Below are positions 26,301 through 35,047 of a DNA stretch of 43,446 nt, one piece after another. Below the pieces are notes generated by a model. The model was not told where the DNA came from. It searched no databases and saw only the letters and a list, made by a program, of their open reading frames with translations. The stretch spans positions 1 through 43,446 of the forward strand of contig CACLGW010000009.1 in assembly GCA_902606525.1 (NCBI GenBank), in the 5' to 3' direction. The stretch's first letter is position 1. Every line of letters begins with the position of its first letter. Source of the DNA: an uncultured Bacteroidota bacterium (lineage in GTDB: Bacteria > Bacteroidota > Bacteroidia > Flavobacteriales > Flavobacteriaceae). The translations under genes were made by a program, and so were the position numbers.

Positions 26301-29300
26301 CTGACAAACCTACAATTGCAAATGGCTACCTAATCGATAGTGATGGTGATGGTGTTTATGGTGAGGATTACAATAATGATGGATGGTTTGAAGAGGTCAC
26401 TGGGGACAGAAGAAGATTTGATTTTATTGGAAATAATCAAGATCTAGATGATGATGGTGATTTATACTTGGATGTTGATGAGATTGCTGTTGGAACTGAT
26501 CCGTTAGATAAAGACGATTTTCCCGGATCTAGTTATAGAGATCAAGACGGGGATGGAGTTTCTGACCGATATGAAATTGCCAATAATACTGATCCTAAAA
26601 ATTGGGACACCGACGGAGATGGAATAAGTGATGGTTGGAAGTATCCAAGAAAATGCGATCGGACAAGTAATTATAAGGTTTTTATTGAGATACCTAACGC
26701 CACAGCAACTGTTAGTCATAGCACATACTATATAAATCTACAGGGATATGATCAGTCCGACGACGATAGAGTTTTGATTACCTATAATGTTTCTACAACA
26801 ATTAATGGTTCTCAACTTTTAAATTATTTTGCTACTAAATTAAATCAAGTTGGACAATTAACTCATACCACAAGCCAGACAGAAACATTCACAGCTACAG
26901 TAAGTGATAATTTGTTAATTATTGAACTAGGAGACTCCGAGAGAAATTTTTACTTCACAGCTTTCAACACTGTTATTGGAAGTAATAATACAATACATTT
27001 AGTTGATCATAATCATGATTCCCATTATTTCAAATCAGAAATATATGATAACCCATCAGGATCTCATTTAAGTTATAACGATATGTGCCATAACTCTTGG
27101 AGGTTTGGGTTAAATAAAAGGCAAGAGAGTGATAATAATGAATTTTCCCTTTTAATAGATGCATTTCCAAATAATCCAAACGAATTTTGGGATACAGATG
27201 GAGATGGAACCGGAGACAAATCAGATACCGATATAGACGGAGACGGAATCTTAAATTCAGTTGATCCCTTCCCATTTAATAATTCGCAGGCTGCCGATAC
27301 TGACGAAGATGGATTTCTGGATAACATTGATCCAGATGACGATAATGACGGTTGGCTTGATATAGATGAAATATTTAATAATACTAATCCTCTTTTAAGT
27401 AGTTCAGTACCAAGTGGTGACAGTGATAATGATGGTCTTTCAAATGCATATGAGAATGATTTAGGTTCTGATCCAAATGATTGGGATTCTGATAATGATG
27501 GAATTAGTGATGGTTGGAAGTTTCCATCTAGAATTGACAATCAGAACAAAAAAATCTTTATTGACATTCCTAGTATTAGTGCTACTGTTAGTTCAGGATT
27601 ATATTTTATTAGATTCGATGGTTATAATCAAAGATGGGATGATAGGATCGAGATTACATACAATGTTTCTTCAACAATTAATGGTTCTCAACTCTTAAAT
27701 TACTTTAAGACGCAGTTAAATAATATAGGTAGTGTTTTATATAACGGAGGTCAGGAACAAGATTTTACCGCTACTGTATCTAGTACAAGTTTGATTATAG
27801 AATTAGACAACAGCGACAGAAAATTCCATTACGAAGCATTTAAAACTGTAATTGATAACGGAGTAATTTACCTAAATGGTCATGATCATGACTTTCATCA
27901 ATGGAAATCAGAGATTTACGAACAGAGACATAGCACTAATTGCTGTTCTTACTACAAATTCAATGGCCGCAAAAGGGTTTTTGATTACCCTATTTATTTA
28001 ATGGATGCCTTCCCACTCAATTCAAATGAATTTTGGGATACCGATGGAGACGGAATAGGGGATAATAGTGATAATGATATTGATGGCGATGGTTATACAA
28101 ACAAAAATGATCAGGCTACTTATGATTCTAGAGATAACTTAGATACCGATGGTGACGGGATTGGGAATAGTTTAGATGAGAATAAGGATGGAGATAATTT
28201 TCTTGATTTTGATGATCCCAATCCTTTAGTCTACACAAATGACGACGGTGGTGCCGATACTGATAGAGACGGCTATTCAGATCAATATGAAGCAATAATA
28301 GGTACAGATCCAAATGATTGGGATACAGATGACGATGGTGTAAGTGACGGATGGCAGTATCCTTCTCACAAATATCACAGTTCTGAAAGTGATGCTCCAA
28401 ATTGGAAAAAAATAGTTGATATTAATTCAACAACTGCCAAACCACAATTCGGTGATGAATATGAACTGAGGTTATGTGGATATAATAATTGGGATGCCTG
28501 TTTTGAGGTTTCTATGGTAGTGACAAGTACAACTACAGCGAACGATATTCTTCATGGTTTAAAAAATAAGTTAAATTCATCAACAGCTAGTGTTGTATAC
28601 GAGGAAGACGGCTACGATTATAAAGAAACTTTTACAGCAGCAGTTTCAGGGACTAAATTAATTATTACCGGGAATGATTCGAGAGCAAATTTAAGCTTAG
28701 AAAAATTTGTAACTCTTGTGGACGGGTCTAAACTTATCCTTTCAGATGAGGTTAATGATTGGGATAGTGAATTTTTTGGCGAAAGGGACCCTGACTTGTG
28801 TTGCAGTTGGTATTTTTATGGCGATGGCCGAACACAAAGCTCAGCAGCAGGAGAACTCTTTATTGACGCCTTCCCTAAAGATCCAAATGAATTTTGGGAT
28901 ACTGATGGAGATGGAACTGGTGATAATGCTGATACCGATATTGATGGTGACGGATTGAGTAATATTTATGAAATGACACCTAAAAGGCCAAATTCAAGTG
29001 GAAGTGGATTTAACCTATATACAAAATCCAGCCCATACCTTGTTGATTCAGATTTTGATGGTGTTGACGATAAACTAGATGCCATTCCATGGGACGATAA
29101 AGAGTCAATTGATTTTGATGGTGATTTTAGAGGAGACGAAAATGAAGATGATGATGATGATAATGATGGGTTATCAGATTTACAAGAAATAGCTCAAGGA
29201 TTAAATACTAATAATGTTGATTCTGACGGGGATGGTTATTCTGATGGAGAATATGGTCTTGGATTTAATCGCGTTGATAGTCAGGGTAATTGGCAAGAAA

Positions 29301-32300
29301 CAATAAGAATACCTTCGACTACAGTATCAACAACTGTACCGGGGGCAGTCTTTAATATCGGAATATATGGTTGGAACAGTTATGATTGGGATAATGATGA
29401 TAAAGCTAGAATCGAAATTAGCATAACAACATCTTCATCGATATCAATAAACTCGCTTCTGAATCAATTTGCTACAGAAATTAATCAAAATAAAAACTCT
29501 GTTGAATATAGAGCGTGTTGTTACGAGGGAGAATATTTACCTGGTGTCGAACAAATTTCTGCCGTAGTTTCTGGCTCGTCATTGGTTATAAAAGGTAACG
29601 ATAAGAGAGCAAATTTGCATTTCGATATTTGGGGAGATAATGGTGCAGTCTTTGAAGTTCATACAAGCTTTAGGTCTTGGTGGAATCGAGACAGATTTCC
29701 AGATAATAAAGACGAATGGTATGACAGTGATTGGGATGGTATTGGTGATAATGAAGACACTGATGATGATAATGATGGATTATCTGATAACCAAGAGCTT
29801 GCTCTGGGAACAAACCCCTGGTATTGGGACTCAGATGGTGATAGAAAGGGAGATGACTGGGATCAAATGCCATTGGATACTAATTCTTTTGAAGATAGGG
29901 ACGGTGATGGTATTCCTGACTTCACAATTGTAGACACAAATGGAGATGGACATTATGATCCTGATTTTTGGGGAGGCCCAGATGCGACAACTAATATAGA
30001 TCCAGACGTTGATGGAGACGGAATATCAAATACAGATGAAGACAATGGTATAACAGATAGATATCAACCTGACTCTGATTGGGATGGATATGATGACGGA
30101 GTCGATAAATTTCCTGTTTGGCATGAGGAATGGTATGATACTGATTCGGATGGTATTGGTAACAATACTGACCATGATGATGATGGAGACGGATTTAGTG
30201 ATCTTGACGAAGCTTTTAATAAAACGGACCCCTTGGACGCATCAAAAAAACCTTCAGTAGACCAAGACCAAGATTTCTTATCTGATGCTTATGAGGCAAA
30301 AATTGGTACCTCTACCTCAAAAGCGGATACTGATGGTGACACATATAAAGATGGGATAGATTTTTTCCCACTTAATGAAAATGAATGGCTTGATTCAGAT
30401 AATGATGGGGAAGGTAATAATCAAGACGAAAATGATGATAATGATCAATTAAGTGATTTTATTGAAAAGCTAGGAAATGATTTGAACTTATGGGATCTAA
30501 ACCCATTGATATATGATCATGAAATATCACTTCCAAACGATGAGGATTGGGATGGTGTCCCTGACACTTTAGAAAATAAATTAAAACAATTATATCAGGC
30601 TAAATATAACTCTGTGAGTAACCAGTTGAAAAGAGAACTATATCGAGGTACCAAAAGACAATCAAATGGTGAGGTGTATTGGCGTCCATACTGGTTCACT
30701 GATGGTCGAATATGGACTGGAGATCATTGGGATGGGTCTGGAAGAACAAATGTTCAATACGATTTAGACTCTGACAATAATGGAACACAAGACCATCTTG
30801 AAACAATTAATTTTAATGATATAGATGGAGACGGAATACCTAACCATGAAGATAATGATTCCGATAACGATGGTGCCTGGGATGGATGGGATATGGCAAT
30901 ATATGATACTAGAGGATATCGTGATCTTGATTTAGACTTCATATCAGACAACGTTGATATCGATAAAGATGGAGATAAACTTCTTAATTGGTGGGAGAGT
31001 TATTATGGGACAGATGAATCTGATTCTGATTCGGATGATGATGGAACATTGGATCCATATGATTATGTTCCATTTGATAGTAGGGTTCAGAGTCAATCCC
31101 AATTTAATAATATGTTCACTCCCACTCAGATAGGCAGTCAGAGCAACTGGAAAAAAATAAGTACATGGAATTACGGTCAATCTGGGGCATCCTATGCTGC
31201 AATAAATACAAATAATGAACTCTATGTGTGGGGAGTTAATTATGGCTCCCTTCCTGTTCATGATAGCAAATCACTAAGTGCTTGGGAAAATGGTGAAGAA
31301 TATGGTTTTGTAATTTCTTCACCCACAAAGGTTAGACCAGATGAGGCTTGGGATAATATAACACTTGGGTATAAATTTGGACTTGGTTATGCCACTGATG
31401 GAACATTTTACAGTTGGGGTAGAAACCTAAGTAGTCAGCTAGGTAAGGGTAAGCCAACAACTTATGAAACTTTTTCAGAGCCAAAAATATATTTAGGTAA
31501 AATAGAACAGATAACTGCAGGTGAACAACAAGCTGGAATAATTAACCAGGATGGTAAAATGAGAATGATTGGTTCTAATGACCAAGGGCAATTAGGAACT
31601 GGTTCAACAAATGATAACACACCTAAAGAATTGGATTGGGATGATATAACAGGAAATATTAAACAGGTAAAGGTTACAGAAACTGAAACTCAAATAATTA
31701 CAGATCAAAATGAAATTTGGGCATATGGGGATAATTTATATGCTCAATTAGGTAGAGGCACTCGCGACACTAAGGCAGAAAATTTTGAAGCTAAAAAAAT
31801 TGATGTTACTGGTTGGAGTGAAGTATATGCAATAACTGAGCATGTGTATGCTTTTAAAACTGATGGTACTCTTTGGGCTTGGGGGAAAAATAAAAACTTT
31901 GATTTAGGCCTAGGATTTAAAAGTGAATATGTAGCAACACCAACGCAGGTTTCAGGTGTATTAAAAAGTGAAATGAAAGATTTTTCTCCAGTAAATGGAG
32001 GATTTGTCTACATAAAAAATAATGGGGAATTATGGGGTGCTGGAGCTAATTTTTATACCGGGTCATGGTTTCCACTTAGTTCACCAAGGAAAATTGGTAG
32101 ATATAGCGATTGGTCACATTTCCACGACTTTATGAATAGTGAACTAAACATACTTATAGAAAAAAATGATGGATCAATTTGGGGTGCTGGTGCAAATTGG
32201 AATAGTGTTTTAACTGAAGATCCATGTCCTGATCCAAAAAATCAGATAGAAAAAATTACAATCACACACCCTAACCAATACCAAGAAACTGTTTTTGAAG

Positions 32301-35047
32301 TTGGCCAGATAACAGGCAGCGCGACGATAACTTTAAAAGTAAACGATATTAGTTTGACTGTCCAAAATGTTACAAATTCTTCAAGCTTTGTGAATAGTAT
32401 AACAACTTTATTTAATGCAAATTCTACCCTTTCAAATGCACTTACTATTACTGTAACTCCAACAGGCTCTGGAAGCTCTACTTTACTCTTCAAATCAAAA
32501 ACTTACAAAGAAAATAAATATTCTTTTTCACTTACGGACAAATCATCGCCAACTTTTTCAGGGCCTATAAGTTTCAGAGATACAGTAAAGAATATTTCAG
32601 GGACTGTTACATACTCAGTTAACTTAAGTGGAAGCAGAATTGAAGCTTCGGCAAGCAATTTGACTGATGCAGTTGCTAATATTAAAAATGCAATAGAAAC
32701 ATCTAATAAAATTGATGCTTCATCATATAGTTTAACAGTTACAAATACAAATTCTATTTTAATAGAAAATATTTGGAATAATAGTTTCTTCGTTAGTATG
32801 GAATTACAAAATTCGAATACATCCTCTAGTTCTTTTACAGTAACATCTACGCAATCTAGATTAAGTGTTGAATGCAATCCATATTTTGTTGATGACTTGG
32901 TTGAAATTTTTGACTCAAGTAATTCTTGGGATAAAATTTCTATGGGCTACAAACATGTAATCGGCTTAACAGATTCAGGACAAATCTATAGTTGGGGAAG
33001 AAATGATCAAAACCAACTAGGGTTAGGGAATAATGTGGGAAGATGGGAAACAAAAAGAACACCCACACAAATACCAACGGTACTATCAGGTTCTGCAACC
33101 CAAACCTTCAGAGCTGTTGATGCGTCTGCTGAGGTAAGTTTTGCAATAACAACAAGTAATACAATGTACGCATGGGGAGATAATGACCTAGGTACGCTCG
33201 CTGTTGGAGATTACTCAGATAAAAATCAGCCAACACTTGTAAAAGGGAATATCAGTTGGAAATCAAATCTGGGTGGTTTCAGATTTCAAGTTGCATTAGG
33301 GCAAAATGACAAACCTTATGGATGGGGTTATAGAAAATTTGGGCAGCTAGGGGCACTTGGAAAAGTTAAAGGAGATGATATTGTATGGGCAACAAATTTA
33401 ACTGAATCTCAAGGCACAATTGAATCTTTAAATGGGGGGGAATATCTCGTTGCTACAAAAGAATTTGTGAATTATTTAAATACAGTTTATAATTTTGAAT
33501 ACTCTGGAAATACAAGTACCACAAAGCAGTTTAATTCAAACTCGAGAGGAACTGTTCAAAAAGCTCCAGAAAATGTAGGATCATCAAGTCTTAAGTTAAG
33601 TAAAAGTAGACCAGACAGCAGAAAGAATGTAGGTAAATGGAAAATTAAAAAATCCAAAACAGGTTATTCTGGAAAATCAGCAATTGGGGAAACTGCGAGC
33701 CTGATGACTCAAGAAACTCCATATAGTTTTGATATTCTTGATGTAAATGAAAAGCCTTCAGACATTTTGCTGGAAAATCTCTCTAGTAAATTAACTAATA
33801 AAGGAGAACAATTTATAGCTAATATAACTGTAACTGATCCAGATATAGATGATATCCTAACCGTAACTGTTCCTTCAAATTCTCCGAATGCAGGTAAGTT
33901 TGGAGTTAAAAATCAAAAACTTTATTTTAATGCTTCATCTAGTAAGGCAACTGTACCTTACCAAGTAATCATTCGTGCAACTGACTGGGAAGGATTAAGC
34001 TTAGAGAAACAGTTTGAGGTTATGGTTGACGAGGATGGAAACCTTTCAGTAGAAGAAATCAATACGGGCGGTGACGTTCAACCTTACGATGCTAGATTTA
34101 TAGACTCGGACGGTGATGGTTTTGTAGATGCCGACGAAATTGCCATTGGAACCGACCAATTTGACTTTAGGAGCTATCCTACAGACATTGATAGAGATGG
34201 GATTTTAGATTTTTATGACGGAGACATTGATAATGACGGATATTTAAATGAAAATGATGAGTTTCCATATGACCCTTTAGAATGGATTGATGCAGATGGT
34301 GATGGTATACCTGATAATGCTGATCAAGACGATGATAACGACGGAATTCCAGATATATCTGTGAACTGGAGAGAAGACTATTTAATTCAGGATTTATTTC
34401 CTAACGATCCAAATGAGTCAACAGATTTCGATAGAGATGGAATAGGTGACAATAGTGATCCAGATGACGATAATGACGGAGTAAATGATAATCAAGATCT
34501 TTTTCCTTATGATCCGTATGAGTGGCTAGATTCAGATAATGATTCTATAGGGAACAATTCAGATCTTGATGATGACAACGACGGTTATTCTGACTTTGAT
34601 GAAGAGTCAGTTGGAACAGATCCTTTAGATCCAAATGATTATCCTGCAGATCTTGATGGAGACTTTGTTCCTGACATCATCGATTCAGATCGAGACGGAG
34701 ATGGTATTTCAAATGACTTTGATAATGCACCAGATCTTTATAATCCTGATCAAGAGTTTGTAGAGGATGAAAATCATTATGACCTTATTTTCCAAGAATT
34801 CTTTTCTCCAAATGGGGATGGAATAAACGACTATTTTGAAATTGGAGAAATTCAGCGGTATCCCAATAATGAAGTTTGGATCTACGATAGTGCTGGTAAT
34901 CTAGTATTTAACACAAAAGGATACACTAATGACTGGCAAGGTACTATAAATGGAAATCCATTGCCTAAAGCAAGTTATTTATATCGTGTAGATGCTGACT
35001 CCAATGGGACACCTGATTATCAAGGATGGATTTATTTAACAAGATAA
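23315..35047 (+). CDS. Giant secreted TSP3/RCC1-repeat protein with type IX sorting domain (type B)
   Basis: A 3910-residue surface or secreted protein. Order: signal peptide (about 1-22, ending FVFSQQ); a beta-rich domain to about 140; RCC1-like units from 164 to 469 (TLWAWG, LYYWG, LYVWG) interrupted by a calcium-binding segment; then a long run of thrombospondin type 3 motifs (DxDxDG, several dozen) to about 2590, containing four copies of an inserted domain; a second RCC1-like block from 2608 to 3390 (WGRN, QLG) interrupted near 2980-3190; a cadherin-like domain (about 3476-3580); more TSP3 motifs; and the CHU_C/gliding-associated tail (FSPNGDGINDYF) from 3829, the type B signal for type IX export. 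It is highly acidic. A PorP/SprF gene follows directly. Likely role: calcium-stiffened adhesin or filament; this is inference. No enzyme motif seen. Confidence 0.9.
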   Translation: MYLFRIQLLVLMLVSSSFVFSQQIAINVDVSTEIRSKRVELVLEINKKKDLYFDGTVKVAFGTNSSTLSTYVVGTVSNTENYNLKKYTFEKDGLSPGTNYTYKWWVETNSNSIGTIELDPVNFTTPSSFDVLPYQKFEIPEAGLKQGDTIAFIKYEDTDGTWQKVQTYYKTTLGLKTDGTLWAWGRNAKRLIINPASQSEVVYEPLQVIMPPEPEDFDQDGDGYFDVDEDLNNAQSDKTNDESVPTDSDQDGLSDAFENLIGTDPNNGEITWEDDQKLYQYYITNIVSSTNQLLFHDFAVSRTAVLAIDKTSKILYYWGDGNGNIHLNSRVSNTHLQNSQHLNDNPDSNILPLNYALAEVLSGQEVLNEFPTVIDTLLRWDKVAISNNYETPKIPNLNNVGTIFDTTAAGITEDGKLYVWGVIDGLMLPNYVDVSNGKTWKDVKVGDAIIALATDGTIHEIGMEIPSSANASTLDRDNDGVPDIDDAFEWDPAFQYDNDDDGLPNKIEDEIGTEKENPDTDGDGVLDAEDQLPLDRNYYLDADSDGLPDELDPNDDNWDSDGDGVPDGEDADPADSSKRWDCDKDGVSDEEEWERGSDPCILDTDGDGVNDKDDKYPRTYYYQKDSDSDGLPDALEIVNGTLPNNPDSDGDGYNDAIASSKFDTFRQAADDLDCSLGWERCDQWLYFWRFWDIKYDCDGNGWVSWEEWEGISPACQGLKPRDDYPSNASYALDTDRDGQADENLLTGENVDLDDDNDGFSDDVEVLSGTDSKTWDSQPEDADDDRLPDAIEESIGSDPFNWDSDGDGSPDGEDSWPLDSSIAWDTDKDRLENWIEENRLGTDPRKADTDGDGVNDNIDLFPLDSSQSKDSDGDGLSDSYESSRGMNPNSKDSDGDGYYDAPCDRNKEIYYTDPDSGNSWWTNNWRECDGYWAKNSSDDWQFYPSSWIEDKYPTNASEWADSDGDGTGNNADTDDDNDGTIDTQDDFPYNPDEQTNTDKPTIANGYLIDSDGDGVYGEDYNNDGWFEEVTGDRRRFDFIGNNQDLDDDGDLYLDVDEIAVGTDPLDKDDFPGSSYRDQDGDGVSDRYEIANNTDPKNWDTDGDGISDGWKYPRKCDRTSNYKVFIEIPNATATVSHSTYYINLQGYDQSDDDRVLITYNVSTTINGSQLLNYFATKLNQVGQLTHTTSQTETFTATVSDNLLIIELGDSERNFYFTAFNTVIGSNNTIHLVDHNHDSHYFKSEIYDNPSGSHLSYNDMCHNSWRFGLNKRQESDNNEFSLLIDAFPNNPNEFWDTDGDGTGDKSDTDIDGDGILNSVDPFPFNNSQAADTDEDGFLDNIDPDDDNDGWLDIDEIFNNTNPLLSSSVPSGDSDNDGLSNAYENDLGSDPNDWDSDNDGISDGWKFPSRIDNQNKKIFIDIPSISATVSSGLYFIRFDGYNQRWDDRIEITYNVSSTINGSQLLNYFKTQLNNIGSVLYNGGQEQDFTATVSSTSLIIELDNSDRKFHYEAFKTVIDNGVIYLNGHDHDFHQWKSEIYEQRHSTNCCSYYKFNGRKRVFDYPIYLMDAFPLNSNEFWDTDGDGIGDNSDNDIDGDGYTNKNDQATYDSRDNLDTDGDGIGNSLDENKDGDNFLDFDDPNPLVYTNDDGGADTDRDGYSDQYEAIIGTDPNDWDTDDDGVSDGWQYPSHKYHSSESDAPNWKKIVDINSTTAKPQFGDEYELRLCGYNNWDACFEVSMVVTSTTTANDILHGLKNKLNSSTASVVYEEDGYDYKETFTAAVSGTKLIITGNDSRANLSLEKFVTLVDGSKLILSDEVNDWDSEFFGERDPDLCCSWYFYGDGRTQSSAAGELFIDAFPKDPNEFWDTDGDGTGDNADTDIDGDGLSNIYEMTPKRPNSSGSGFNLYTKSSPYLVDSDFDGVDDKLDAIPWDDKESIDFDGDFRGDENEDDDDDNDGLSDLQEIAQGLNTNNVDSDGDGYSDGEYGLGFNRVDSQGNWQETIRIPSTTVSTTVPGAVFNIGIYGWNSYDWDNDDKARIEISITTSSSISINSLLNQFATEINQNKNSVEYRACCYEGEYLPGVEQISAVVSGSSLVIKGNDKRANLHFDIWGDNGAVFEVHTSFRSWWNRDRFPDNKDEWYDSDWDGIGDNEDTDDDNDGLSDNQELALGTNPWYWDSDGDRKGDDWDQMPLDTNSFEDRDGDGIPDFTIVDTNGDGHYDPDFWGGPDATTNIDPDVDGDGISNTDEDNGITDRYQPDSDWDGYDDGVDKFPVWHEEWYDTDSDGIGNNTDHDDDGDGFSDLDEAFNKTDPLDASKKPSVDQDQDFLSDAYEAKIGTSTSKADTDGDTYKDGIDFFPLNENEWLDSDNDGEGNNQDENDDNDQLSDFIEKLGNDLNLWDLNPLIYDHEISLPNDEDWDGVPDTLENKLKQLYQAKYNSVSNQLKRELYRGTKRQSNGEVYWRPYWFTDGRIWTGDHWDGSGRTNVQYDLDSDNNGTQDHLETINFNDIDGDGIPNHEDNDSDNDGAWDGWDMAIYDTRGYRDLDLDFISDNVDIDKDGDKLLNWWESYYGTDESDSDSDDDGTLDPYDYVPFDSRVQSQSQFNNMFTPTQIGSQSNWKKISTWNYGQSGASYAAINTNNELYVWGVNYGSLPVHDSKSLSAWENGEEYGFVISSPTKVRPDEAWDNITLGYKFGLGYATDGTFYSWGRNLSSQLGKGKPTTYETFSEPKIYLGKIEQITAGEQQAGIINQDGKMRMIGSNDQGQLGTGSTNDNTPKELDWDDITGNIKQVKVTETETQIITDQNEIWAYGDNLYAQLGRGTRDTKAENFEAKKIDVTGWSEVYAITEHVYAFKTDGTLWAWGKNKNFDLGLGFKSEYVATPTQVSGVLKSEMKDFSPVNGGFVYIKNNGELWGAGANFYTGSWFPLSSPRKIGRYSDWSHFHDFMNSELNILIEKNDGSIWGAGANWNSVLTEDPCPDPKNQIEKITITHPNQYQETVFEVGQITGSATITLKVNDISLTVQNVTNSSSFVNSITTLFNANSTLSNALTITVTPTGSGSSTLLFKSKTYKENKYSFSLTDKSSPTFSGPISFRDTVKNISGTVTYSVNLSGSRIEASASNLTDAVANIKNAIETSNKIDASSYSLTVTNTNSILIENIWNNSFFVSMELQNSNTSSSSFTVTSTQSRLSVECNPYFVDDLVEIFDSSNSWDKISMGYKHVIGLTDSGQIYSWGRNDQNQLGLGNNVGRWETKRTPTQIPTVLSGSATQTFRAVDASAEVSFAITTSNTMYAWGDNDLGTLAVGDYSDKNQPTLVKGNISWKSNLGGFRFQVALGQNDKPYGWGYRKFGQLGALGKVKGDDIVWATNLTESQGTIESLNGGEYLVATKEFVNYLNTVYNFEYSGNTSTTKQFNSNSRGTVQKAPENVGSSSLKLSKSRPDSRKNVGKWKIKKSKTGYSGKSAIGETASLMTQETPYSFDILDVNEKPSDILLENLSSKLTNKGEQFIANITVTDPDIDDILTVTVPSNSPNAGKFGVKNQKLYFNASSSKATVPYQVIIRATDWEGLSLEKQFEVMVDEDGNLSVEEINTGGDVQPYDARFIDSDGDGFVDADEIAIGTDQFDFRSYPTDIDRDGILDFYDGDIDNDGYLNENDEFPYDPLEWIDADGDGIPDNADQDDDNDGIPDISVNWREDYLIQDLFPNDPNESTDFDRDGIGDNSDPDDDNDGVNDNQDLFPYDPYEWLDSDNDSIGNNSDLDDDNDGYSDFDEESVGTDPLDPNDYPADLDGDFVPDIIDSDRDGDGISNDFDNAPDLYNPDQEFVEDENHYDLIFQEFFSPNGDGINDYFEIGEIQRYPNNEVWIYDSAGNLVFNTKGYTNDWQGTINGNPLPKASYLYRVDADSNGTPDYQGWIYLTR
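23806..24720 (+). repeat. N-terminal RCC1-like repeat block (partial propeller)
   Basis: Units with the pattern trt-DG-lyvWG recur: KTDGTLWAWGRN, TSKILYYWGDG, EDGKLYVWGV and a degenerate TDGTIHEIG. A short TSP3 stretch (about 23955-24126) splits the first unit from the rest. Four units are too few for a complete seven-bladed propeller. Confidence 0.7.
26627..27505 (+). repeat. Super-repeat copy 1: inserted domain plus TSP3 linker
   Basis: Residues 1105-1397. Begins at SDGWKYP, carries an inserted beta-rich domain (YYINLQGYDQ, ITYNVSTTINGSQLLNYF, FTATVSDNLLIIEL) and ends with the DAFPNNPNEFWDTDGDG calcium linker. Copies 1 and 2 are nearly identical over the TINGSQLLNYF codons, indicating a recent duplication. 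Confidence 0.8.
27506..28342 (+). repeat. Super-repeat copy 2
   Basis: Residues 1398-1676. Starts at SDGWKFP; the inserted domain reads YFIRFDGYNQ, ITYNVSSTINGSQLLNYF, FTATVSSTSLIIEL, followed by a TNCCSYYKF loop and DAFPLNSNEFWDTDGDG. It is the closest relative of copy 1. Confidence 0.8.
28343..29239 (+). repeat. Super-repeat copy 3
   Basis: Residues 1677-1975. Starts at SDGWQYP; the inserted domain reads YELRLCGYNNW, VSMVVTSTTTANDILHGL, FTAAVSGTKLIITGND, with a DLCCSWYFYG loop and DAFPKDPNEFWDTDGDG. It is more diverged from copies 1 and 2 but has the same order of segments. Confidence 0.75.
29240..29790 (+). repeat. Super-repeat copy 4 (most diverged, shorter linker)
   Basis: From residue 1976. 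Starts at SDGEYGLGF; the inserted domain reads FNIGIYGWNSYDWDN, ISITTSSSISINSLLNQF, ISAVVSGSSLVIKGNDKRANL, and ends with RFPDNKDEWYDSDWDG. The cysteine pair (RACCYEG) lies before the second strand rather than near the end. Confidence 0.7.
31136..33484 (+). repeat. C-terminal RCC1-like repeat block with an inserted domain pair
   Basis: At least nine RCC1-type units: ELYVWGVN, TFYSWGRNLSSQLG, KMRMIGSNDQGQLG, EIWAYGDNLYAQLG, TLWAWGKNKNFDLG, ELWGAGAN, SIWGAGAN, QIYSWGRNDQNQLG, TMYAWGDN and KPYGWGYRKFGQLG. Residues 2980-3190 interrupt the block with two tandem beta-alpha-beta units rich in serine, threonine and asparagine. Confidence 0.8.

Larger units (their letters stand above)
24730..31090 (+). 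repeat. Thrombospondin type 3 (DxDxDG) calcium-binding stalk
   Basis: A long array of aspartate-rich units of the form D-x-D-x-D-G-hydrophobic-x-D, often followed by a GTDPxxxDSDGDG linker, which is the TSP3 consensus. Each unit would bind calcium and stack into a rod. The array is broken by the four inserted domains listed separately. The GATGGNGAT codon repetition produces several long antisense open frames that are artefacts. Confidence 0.88.

Noticed and set aside
24729-28400. Several minus-strand open frames of 60-155 codons rich in Ser, Pro and His
   Set aside because: They are the antisense of the GAT-GGN-GAT codon repetition of the TSP3 array, have low-complexity translations and lie wholly inside the giant gene.
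24730-31090. Regularly spaced DNA repeats resembling a CRISPR array or satellite
   Set aside because: The repeats keep one reading frame, vary at third codon positions and encode TSP3 units; there are no constant repeat-spacer lengths and no cas genes.
31380-32877. Minus-strand open frames of 83 and 124 codons opposite the second RCC1 block
   Set aside because: They are antisense to repeated Ser/Thr-rich codons of the giant gene and have no independent support.
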